Assembly: GCA_946477505.1 (NCBI GenBank) | Contig: CAMKYP010000002.1 | Span: 1-35,459 of the forward strand | Direction of reading: 5' to 3' | Length of the DNA stretch: 35,459 nucleotides | Source: an uncultured Dechloromonas sp. | GTDB taxonomy: Bacteria; Pseudomonadota; Gammaproteobacteria; Burkholderiales; Rhodocyclaceae | Part shown: piece after piece, positions 1 to 6,024 of the stretch | Position numbering within the stretch: position 1 is the stretch's first letter | Layout of the letters: each line of letters opens with the position of its first letter | Position numbers and translations under genes: made by a program | Notes under the pieces: generated by a model | The model's database searches: none | What the model saw: only the letters and a program-made list of their open reading frames with translations | Told to the model about the DNA's origin: nothing

Positions 1-20
1 AAAAGTGACTCGATTTTATG

Positions 21-2249
21 TCACCCTTGGCAGACGAAATTTCGGGGGAAGCTCATTTTGTTGCTGGGATGGACGTAAAAGCTTCTGTCGTCTCCTCCTC
101 GAACTGTTTCCATGCCGTATGCTCGCTGTGCTTCCTCCATGCTTCGATGCCACATCTTCTCAAGTCGTCCTTGGCAGACCGAATTAGGCAGGGGCAGGTT
201 TGCTGATATTTTTTTAAGGTCGAGAAGGCCCAGGCGTATTTCAGGTACGAAGCCTGCAGGTCGAGATGCGTACGGCCGGAAACTGTTGAGCTTTTTTGGA
301 ATGTTGAAGCCGACGCACCAAACATTGGGTGGGCTCGCAGCTTCAAGCATTTCCAGCAAATAATCGTGCTCGTGGTCTTTTCGGCCGATCAGCACATCCA
401 GGTCAGCTTGAAGGACGAAGCGCGTCGATACCTGTCCAAATGCCCACAATTGGGCGAACAGTGGCGCACCCGAATGAGTGTGCGTTGCAGTAATTCCGTT
501 GATGGAGAACCAGTTGGCGTAGGTTGCTTCAATTACTTCCGCGTCTTCTGGTGCCACCCATACAGCATCGATGACGCCGTTGGTTTTCAGCTCGTCGGCA
601 CTATCCAGCAGGGCTTGGAGATCGCCCGTAGTGTATTGACGAAGGTATGCCCCCACGAAAGGATCAATCGCAACCACCACCTTGGCGAAGAGCCTTGGGG
701 TTGATAACTGAAAAACGATATGCGCAACCTGCTCTCGGAAGGTGGCGTGGTCCTGCGGGCATGCCTTTATGAGTAGAGTGACATCATTTGCGACAAGCGC
801 CTTGGTGGCCGGGGCCTTGGGTAAAGTTGCCAGCGGGTGTAGTTCGCGCACTAGACCATCATAAAAAGCAGCAAAGCCATGCAGTTCGGCCAACACCTCA
901 TGTTGCCGTTTGGTGCTGTTTCTGCGCACCAGTTCGCCATCCGGCCAACCAAGGACGCCCAGCGCGTAAAGGCGAGCAGCAGAATCCAAAAATCTCGATG
1001 GTGCGTATGGCTGGATGTCGCGCCCGATATCGATGTAGGTCAGGCGACCTGTAGAAAAGCGTAGGTTCTCTCTCTTGATATTGCTGGCCACTAAGCCGGC
1101 TTGCGCGAGGTCGAGCAAGAAACCTCGTACCTCATCAAGGGGAATGTTTGTACCGATCGTCTCAAGTGGTTTGTCTCGATAGCGGCAAAATGTCGCTCCG
1201 GACTCCGAAAACGAATGATGAAAAACGGGGATGCGGCCCTTGGCGCTGATTGATGCTTTGGCCAGTTGGGCGATATCGGTCTGTTTTGCGGTGTGAGGAT
1301 AAAATAACTTGACGACATATTCACCTTGTCGCCAAACACATCCCTCCATGCCGAAGCCAAGGAACTCTCCCGGTTCCGAAAGTGAAGCAAGCCACGTCTG
1401 ACTAGCCGAGGCGAGTTCTTCTCTGACACGCCGATGGGCACCGATTTTTTCGTTGTTCGTTGTCGTCTGGCCGCGTAATGAATAGTGGCAATAGACTGGA
1501 TACGGGAGGATTGCAGCCTCATCGGCTCGGAAGAAAAGCAATTGGGCTACAAGCCAATGATCTTCTGCGCTGCGGATTGATGGGTATCGAATGCCGCATC
1601 GTGTTCGGAGGAGCAGGTTGCAAGAAGGGAGTTCGTTGACCGATTGCCCGAAGCAGAATGCCTCAATGAACTGAACCAGTTGTTCGCGATCGAGCAAAAT
1701 ATCAGGGTTGGCTATGTTGTCTGGTTTGACCGGAACTCGGTCTCTTTCCAGGTGGTTGCTACCTAGGACAAAGCTTGCACCCTTGGATTCTCCTGCGCAT
1801 ACCAGAGTATCTACTGACGTCGATGAACAAAGCAGGTCATCCGGGTCCAAGCGCGCAACCCAGCGTGCATTGGGTAGATCAGATTCAACAAAATCAAGAA
1901 TGGCATTTCTGGCCAGTGCAGCACTGCCACAATGCCCTTTCAGCAAAACCAGTCCGGGATGTTCAAGCAGATCGGCAATCTCGGTTTGCCAATCATCGGT
2001 GGAATTGTCATCCAGTAGAACAACGGCACAGTGCCCCTCGGTTAAGGTTTGGCTCAGTGCTGACTCCAGGGCGAAATAGAGTGTTGACGCCTGGTTGTGC
2101 AATGGCATCGCAATGATGACAGCGGCCGATTGTGCGTAGCTGCTGATTTCCCCCATCGTTCGCAGATTGCGTGGGCACAAAATCGCTTCTTCCTTGATTG
2201 GTGCTCGAAACCCGTCAAACGGGTCATCCCTAAGTGCGCGGCTACTCAT
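21..2249 (-). CDS. Three-domain protein: GT2 glycosyltransferase, kinase-like domain, second glycosyltransferase-like domain
   Basis: A 742-residue protein with three regions. Residues about 43-260 look like a family 2 glycosyltransferase, with LLDDNS near the start and an RLDPDD acidic motif at 133-138. Residues about 295-430 resemble a protein-kinase fold: a glycine-rich GFGMEG, VVK with a candidate ATP lysine near 314, a catalytic-loop-like NIKREN at 390-395 and IDIGRD at 406-411. The usual catalytic aspartate of the D-x-K-x-x-N loop is asparagine here, so this may be a pseudokinase. Residues about 489-742 resemble a second sugar transferase with a D-x-D-like ADLD near 616-618. I chose the start at 2249 because its ATG overlaps the TGA of the upstream gene (ATGA); a start at 2288 is open but overlaps by 43 bases. 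It is last in the operon seen. The domain order is unfamiliar to me; substrate and activity are unknown. Confidence 0.75.
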   Translation of the reverse strand: MSSRALRDDPFDGFRAPIKEEAILCPRNLRTMGEISSYAQSAAVIIAMPLHNQASTLYFALESALSQTLTEGHCAVVLLDDNSTDDWQTEIADLLEHPGLVLLKGHCGSAALARNAILDFVESDLPNARWVARLDPDDLLCSSTSVDTLVCAGESKGASFVLGSNHLERDRVPVKPDNIANPDILLDREQLVQFIEAFCFGQSVNELPSCNLLLRTRCGIRYPSIRSAEDHWLVAQLLFFRADEAAILPYPVYCHYSLRGQTTTNNEKIGAHRRVREELASASQTWLASLSEPGEFLGFGMEGCVWRQGEYVVKLFYPHTAKQTDIAQLAKASISAKGRIPVFHHSFSESGATFCRYRDKPLETIGTNIPLDEVRGFLLDLAQAGLVASNIKRENLRFSTGRLTYIDIGRDIQPYAPSRFLDSAARLYALGVLGWPDGELVRRNSTKRQHEVLAELHGFAAFYDGLVRELHPLATLPKAPATKALVANDVTLLIKACPQDHATFREQVAHIVFQLSTPRLFAKVVVAIDPFVGAYLRQYTTGDLQALLDSADELKTNGVIDAVWVAPEDAEVIEATYANWFSINGITATHTHSGAPLFAQLWAFGQVSTRFVLQADLDVLIGRKDHEHDYLLEMLEAASPPNVWCVGFNIPKKLNSFRPYASRPAGFVPEIRLGLLDLKKISANLPLPNSVCQGRLEKMWHRSMEEAQRAYGMETVRGGDDRSFYVHPSNKMSFPRNFVCQG

Positions 2250-3034
2250 TGCAACTCGTCCGCCGTTAGAGAAAACAACTCGAAACATCGAGACATGAAT
2301 CGCTGGCGAATCTCAAGGGACATTCGATGGCCGTGCAATGCCAAGAAGTGTCGAAGTGCATTGGTTTTTTCGGGGCCTGGTCGAGAAAGTGCGTTCGGAT
2401 AGGCATTCAGATTCCATGTTGCGGTGTGGCGGCCGGTGAACGAAATCCGGGTTTCAGGAAGGTCGAGCATTCGAATTGCCAAATCCCTGTCATGGCAACA
2501 GACGAGACTCTCTCGGAATCCACCGGCCGCGACGAGTTTGGTCGCAGTTGCAAAAGTGTTGCTTCCCTGCCAACCAGGATTGCCGATCAGGAAATCATTG
2601 ACCGCCAGGATTTTGAGGGGAGGGCGCGGGATTTCCTGCCCCTCAACGCAAATCCGCAAACCCGAGATCACTACATCCGGCCAAGATTCGCTTTCGGCCG
2701 TGCTCATGCAGAGGGCTAGATGGTCGGTATCCCACCGGTCATCATCGTCGAGGATTGCGATGTAGGATTCAGGCCAAGCTTGCTGGATAAAGGCGAGGCC
2801 GGTGTTCCAAGTGCCGGCAACACCTGAGGCGCGGGCATTCTCAAGGAAATGGATTTCGGTGGCTGGTATCAACGCCCGAATGGCTTGGCGCGCATTGGTG
2901 GGTAACCCCTGGCGATCAGCAACAATTACTAGAGCATCTGGCAGACGAGACTGTTGGGCAATGCTTGGGATTGATGTCGTCAGTAGCGCTTCAACTCTTG
3001 GACAGGTTGCGACAAGGCCGATGATTTGGGTCAC
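2246..3034 (-). CDS. Family 2 glycosyltransferase
   Basis: A 262-residue protein with the N-terminal layout of GT2 glycosyltransferases: a beta-strand start (IIGLVATCP), then an ILDDDDRW nucleotide-sugar/metal motif with the aspartates at about 96-99. A WQGSNTF segment follows near the acceptor side. The start is taken as GTG at 3034. A GGAGG ribosome site lies five bases upstream, and the GTG overlaps the upstream TGA as GTGA, so translation is probably coupled. An in-frame start at 3178 would put about 48 residues inside the preceding gene and has no support. It probably transfers a sugar from a nucleotide donor to a product shared with its operon partners; donor and acceptor cannot be told. 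Confidence 0.8.
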   Translation of the reverse strand: MTQIIGLVATCPRVEALLTTSIPSIAQQSRLPDALVIVADRQGLPTNARQAIRALIPATEIHFLENARASGVAGTWNTGLAFIQQAWPESYIAILDDDDRWDTDHLALCMSTAESESWPDVVISGLRICVEGQEIPRPPLKILAVNDFLIGNPGWQGSNTFATATKLVAAGGFRESLVCCHDRDLAIRMLDLPETRISFTGRHTATWNLNAYPNALSRPGPEKTNALRHFLALHGHRMSLEIRQRFMSRCFELFSLTADELQ

Positions 3035-3930
3035 TCGACCTCCGAACGGTGAGCTGCTGTCCCGGCCCGTGACCGCCAATCTTCGTAGATTTTTTGCCAC
3101 GATGGTGACGTTTCCTGCGTCAAGAGAGGAGGGCGAAGCTTTTCTGGAACATAGTGCCCATCGCGAAACCGTCCGCATAACCGACAGGCAGTGTCCATCA
3201 GATCGCGCATTTCATCACTCGGCGGGGGCAATCGACTCCTTCCTCGCTGGAGGCCCAGTACGCGGTCGATTCCTCCTGCTATTGCGCAGGGGTAATAGCC
3301 TTGCGGGGTCAAACCCAACCCGCATGTGCTCGCGATAGCGCATCCATTTCTATAGTCGGCCCACGAGTACGCAATGCTGTCTTGTGGTGCGAGATTGAAT
3401 GGGCCGAATCCTGGCTGCACATCGCTGTTCTTGGACGAGTTCTCGATGTAGATGGATCTGGGAATCGATTGGAGGATGCGCTTCACCTTTGGTCCATAGC
3501 CATTGGTCACGAGCTGAATCGATGTGTCGGGATATTCAGCGCTATAGCGCTTCAATTCGTCGAGTATTGCCATGAAATCCGGATGGAGAGTCGGTTCCCC
3601 TCCAAGAAGTCGAATACGGCTCCAACTGCGTCGAGCCAACAGTGAATCGTCAACGAATTGTCTGACAGTATCTAGACCGATATGAGCGGCCTCTGGGGCT
3701 TGTGCACTAGACCTGTTGCAGTTATTGCAGCGGAGGTTGCATAGGTAGGTCAGATCGATCTCGATGGTGTCGGTCGCCGCGCGGTATTGGTAACCAAGTA
3801 GCTTGGTCGTTGGGCGCTGGACACGAATCCAACGAAGCAACTTCATCACCGCGAATACGCAGCGATAGAACGTCCTGAATCGACGGGGGAAATCCCGCGA
3901 ATATGAAAAGCCGCTCTTCGAGATGGACAA
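3031..3930 (-). CDS. Radical SAM protein with an auxiliary cysteine region
   Basis: It carries the radical SAM signature C-x3-C-x2-C (CNLRCNNC, residues about 64-71), which binds a 4Fe-4S cluster and S-adenosylmethionine, followed by the LLGGEP motif at about 108-113 and a VTNGYG strand. The C-terminal third has further cysteines arranged like a SPASM or Twitch domain (a cysteine, then GYYPC, then CRLC), so a second iron-sulfur cluster is likely. Such proteins often modify peptides or sugars. The start is uncertain: TTG at 3930 is used because codons 3846-3930 have GC-rich third positions like the rest of the gene, but ATG at 3846 (271 residues) is possible; neither has a strong ribosome site. 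It appears to head the operon with the two glycosyltransferase genes. Confidence 0.8.
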   Translation of the reverse strand: MSISKSGFSYSRDFPRRFRTFYRCVFAVMKLLRWIRVQRPTTKLLGYQYRAATDTIEIDLTYLCNLRCNNCNRSSAQAPEAAHIGLDTVRQFVDDSLLARRSWSRIRLLGGEPTLHPDFMAILDELKRYSAEYPDTSIQLVTNGYGPKVKRILQSIPRSIYIENSSKNSDVQPGFGPFNLAPQDSIAYSWADYRNGCAIASTCGLGLTPQGYYPCAIAGGIDRVLGLQRGRSRLPPPSDEMRDLMDTACRLCGRFRDGHYVPEKLRPPLLTQETSPSWQKIYEDWRSRAGTAAHRSEVE

Positions 3931-4020
3931 TTTTCTGCTCAGTTCGGCAGCGGGGTGAGCTGCCCAGCAAGTTGGGAGGGGCTGAAGAATGCCAGATAAT
4001 TGGGGGGTAATTCAATCTAA

Positions 4021-4932
4021 CTAAGTTGCTATCGCTCTTCCGGCTTCGCCAAGCTTCTTTCTTTGAACATAGGCGCTTTTGCTTTCGTCGTCGTATTTGC
4101 ATTCCCAGGCTGTTTTTCCATCGATTTCCTCCAGTGCTTTTTTCACGGACATTCGACGGCCATAGAGGGCATCACCACTGCTGCTGTCGCCCCAAATGTG
4201 CTTGACGAGCAGGTCGAGTCCAATACGGTTTCCCTCGCATGGTCTCAGCCAACCACTCAGCCAGACAAGTAAGCGTACTGCGGCATCAGTTTTGAGTTTT
4301 CGCAGTTCATCCATATCGACGAAGGTGGTTGGTGCCAAAACCAGTGCTTTGCTGAGCATAGGGTTGAATGCAATCTGCAATTCTCCATCGCCTTGGACTA
4401 CGCCGATCAGTTGAGCCTTCCAGTACGCTTCTGCAGAGTCCTCCTGGTAAATCGAGAATGTTGTGCTGGCCAGTCGTCCCAGGCTTTCCTCAATTCTCGT
4501 AATGGCCGGGCCGCTGATTTTCAGTCCGAGCGTATGGGCAATCTCTCTGGGCGTGACCGCAATGGTTAGGCATTCGAGATTGCTGGCATCAAGGTCTAAT
4601 TTGAGGGCGTCTCGCGCTGAAAGCTGCTCTGCATTCGAGCACTCTTGCCCGGTGCGCGTGGCTCGCCCTGGTTGGGCGGCAATTCGATGGATAGCGAGGA
4701 AGACTTTTTGGTCTTTGATGCACAAGCGGCCAGCAGGGTTTTGCCATCGAAACGTTACGATTTTGTATGGGTAGGTCACATCCAGCGGTGATTCGCTACG
4801 CGCTCCATGCATGATGGGACGGAATAGACCATCGGCTAAGCAGTGTGAGGTATCGATTCGTGCGTGATCAAAGACGATGCCTTTGACAGAGATTTCACGT
4901 TTTTTTGCGGTGAGAGATTTTGTATTTGTCAT
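4021..4932 (-). CDS. IncQ-type RepC-like replication initiator
   Basis: A 303-residue protein resembling the RepC initiator of IncQ plasmids. In particular, the N-terminal block DTSHCLADGLFRPI (about 27-40) followed by LDVTY (50-54) matches, from memory, the start of RSF1010 RepC, which has a similar HCL..GLFR..LDVTY order. The later part has the paired winged-helix character of such initiators (RLLVWLSGW, then MSVKKALEEI). RepC binds iterons and opens the origin; IncQ plasmids also need RepA helicase and RepB primase, which are absent here. The gene is followed after about 90 bases by the radical SAM operon and preceded by AT-rich repeat DNA that could be its target. Its codons are less GC-rich than in the core genes, which suggests transfer. 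Confidence 0.65.
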   Translation of the reverse strand: MTNTKSLTAKKREISVKGIVFDHARIDTSHCLADGLFRPIMHGARSESPLDVTYPYKIVTFRWQNPAGRLCIKDQKVFLAIHRIAAQPGRATRTGQECSNAEQLSARDALKLDLDASNLECLTIAVTPREIAHTLGLKISGPAITRIEESLGRLASTTFSIYQEDSAEAYWKAQLIGVVQGDGELQIAFNPMLSKALVLAPTTFVDMDELRKLKTDAAVRLLVWLSGWLRPCEGNRIGLDLLVKHIWGDSSSGDALYGRRMSVKKALEEIDGKTAWECKYDDESKSAYVQRKKLGEAGRAIAT

Positions 4933-5392
4933 GAAAACAGCCTATCAAAGTGACCTGGGCTGTTGTCAAGTGAGTGAGCTAATCAACTGAAATGCTCAAT
5001 TGCCATCAGGATTTGCCGTGGCATTTTGTGGCATTTTGACCCCGCAAAAATGTAGCCTATATGTAGCCCAGTTGTGGTGTGAAAATTTCAATATATTGAT
5101 TTATATATAAAATTAAAACATGCACCGGTGATGCTGCATCATCGGGGTATGCTTGGGCTGCTCTTTTGATTCTTTAACCATTTGATTTTATGTAATAGTT
5201 TTTATATTTTCATTTGGTTTCCGGAAGGCTTCCGGAAACCAGGAAAATCTTAATGAAGATGTCTTGCTGGAATAGGGTGATTATCCCTTCAATGCATGCA
5301 TTGCCCAAGTGCTCGCGGTGATTTCAAGGACTGATCCCCGCGGTTGGAGGAACAATGGGCATTGCTTCATGTCAGGCGAAGGCAGAAAACGA
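4933..5392. other. AT-rich non-coding region with repeats; possible origin or attachment-site remnant
   Basis: I see no convincing gene in this 460-base stretch. It holds a perfect tandem 10-mer GTGGCATTTT at 5018-5037, two copies of TGTAGCC about a turn apart near 5052-5068, an AT-rich run at about 5085-5120, a 13-base palindrome TGATGCTGCATCA at 5129-5141 and a 25-base palindrome at 5216-5240. Repeats plus an AT-rich run beside a RepC-like gene are what a plasmid origin looks like, but the classical 20-bp IncQ iterons are not evident. The TGTAGCC pair could equally be recombinase arm sites. Confidence 0.45.
5216..5240. repeat. 25-bp perfect palindrome (11-bp arms, 3-bp centre)
   Basis: The arms GGTTTCCGGAA (5216-5226) and TTCCGGAAACC (5230-5240) are exact reverse complements around GGC. 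Each arm contains TTCCGGAA, itself an 8-bp palindrome, so the site is two nested dyads. No T-run follows on either strand, which argues against a simple terminator. A protein-binding operator or origin element fits better. Confidence 0.6.
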
Positions 5393-5416
5393 AAAACCCT
5401 GCCGGAGCAGGGTTTT
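5393..5416 (-). terminator. Intrinsic terminator after tRNA-Val
   Basis: A perfect 10-bp stem, AAAACCCTGC (5393-5402) with GCAGGGTTTT (5407-5416) around CGGA. On the minus strand the stem ends in a run of T, so it should stop transcription leaving tRNA-Val; the symmetry would allow it to work in both directions. Confidence 0.8.
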
Positions 5417-5448
5417 GAGATTTCGTGCTACCTTGGGGTAGGACTGTT

Positions 5449-5524
5449 TGGTGGGTGCTGACGGGGTCGAACCGCCGACATTCGCCTTGTAAGGGCGACG
5501 CTCTACCAACTGAGCTAAGCACCC
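5449..5524 (-). tRNA. tRNA-Val (anticodon TAC)
   Basis: A 76-base gene with a GGGTGCT acceptor strand pairing at the 3' side, a TAGCTCAG D-loop, anticodon stem CGCCC/GGCG around loop CTTACAA (anticodon TAC, valine GTA), a GGTTCGA T-loop and an encoded CCA at 5451-5449. It lies 61 bases downstream of hupB. Accessory DNA begins just beyond its terminator. Confidence 0.95.
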
Positions 5525-5535
5525 GGTCCATCAAT

Positions 5536-5574
5536 GCAATACGTAGCCGATTTTGTCTCGTCTTTGCGTATTGC
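5536..5574 (-). repeat. Inverted repeat in the hupB to tRNA-Val spacer
   Basis: GCAATACG (5536-5543) and CGTATTGC (5567-5574) are exact reverse complements separated by 23 bases, filling most of the spacer between hupB and the tRNA. It could fold in a hupB-tRNA transcript and affect processing. No T-run is present and I found no clear separate tRNA promoter here. Confidence 0.35.
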
Positions 5575-5585
5575 GCTGGTGATGG

Positions 5586-5858
5586 TTAGTTGCAAGCGTC
5601 CTTCAGGCCCTTGCCGGCGCGGAACTTCGGCGACTTGGCTGCCTTGATCTGCAGGGTCTTGCCGGTTTGCGGGTTGCGGCCGGTACGGGCGGCACGTTCG
5701 CCAACGTAGAAGGTGCCGAAACCGATCAGGCTGACCGAGTCGCCCTTCTTCAGTGCGCCGGTGATGGCTTCAACAGCGGCATCCAGAGCGCGGCCAGCCG
5801 CAGCCTTGGAAATATCGGCTTGGGTGGCGATGGCGTCGATCAGTTCAGATTTGTTCAT
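5586..5858 (-). CDS. hupB: DNA-binding protein HU-beta
   Basis: A 90-residue histone-like protein, the usual size for HU. It starts [11 protein letters not shown], has the GFGTF turn and ends the DNA-binding arm with [10 protein letters not shown] (arginine, proline and glycine as in all HU proteins) and [11 protein letters not shown] dimers bend and compact DNA in the nucleoid. The start at 5858 has an AGGGGA ribosome site; a longer frame from 5942 would translate the promoter and is rejected. It lies downstream of lon with its own strong promoter and a hairpin in between, an arrangement common to betaproteobacteria. Confidence 0.95.
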   Translation of the reverse strand: MNKSELIDAIATQADISKAAAGRALDAAVEAITGALKKGDSVSLIGFGTFYVGERAARTGRNPQTGKTLQIKAAKSPKFRAGKGLKDACN

Positions 5859-5912
5859 GTGAAAGTCCCCTAAAAGTAGGATTTGGAGTGGTGAAAACTT
5901 TGCGAGGACGGA

Positions 5913-5942
5913 TTTATATCTCTCGCGAAATCCTTGTGTCAA
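5913..5942 (-). promoter_or_regulatory. Sigma-70 promoter of hupB
   Basis: On the minus strand TTGACA (5942-5937) is followed after 18 bases by TATAAA (5918-5913), about 55 bases before the hupB start. Both boxes are at or near consensus, which fits a highly expressed nucleoid protein and uncouples it from lon. Confidence 0.75.
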
Positions 5943-5978
5943 GCGGATTTTCGGTCATTTTACCGCGGGGCGGAGGGA

Positions 5979-6017
5979 GGGAAGGATGCCAGAGCGCAGG
6001 CCGCTGGCATCCTTCCC
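5979..6017 (-). terminator. Long hairpin between lon and hupB, probable lon terminator
   Basis: GGGAAGGATGCCAG (5979-5992) and CTGGCATCCTTCCC (6004-6017) form a perfect 14-bp stem with an 11-base loop, seven bases past the lon stop. Only a mixed C/T stretch follows on the minus strand, so it is either a weak terminator or an mRNA 3'-end stabiliser. Confidence 0.6.
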
Positions 6018-6024
6018 TTCAAAA

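Noticed and set aside
25-179. Repeated CCTTGGCAGAC at 25-35 and 169-179
   Set aside because: An 11-base match inside a coding gene, giving similar VCQG segments; too short to claim a repeat or attachment site.
3722-4102. Open frame across the radical SAM/RepC junction, minus strand
   Set aside because: It overlaps both better-supported genes in another frame and its product is low-complexity basic sequence.
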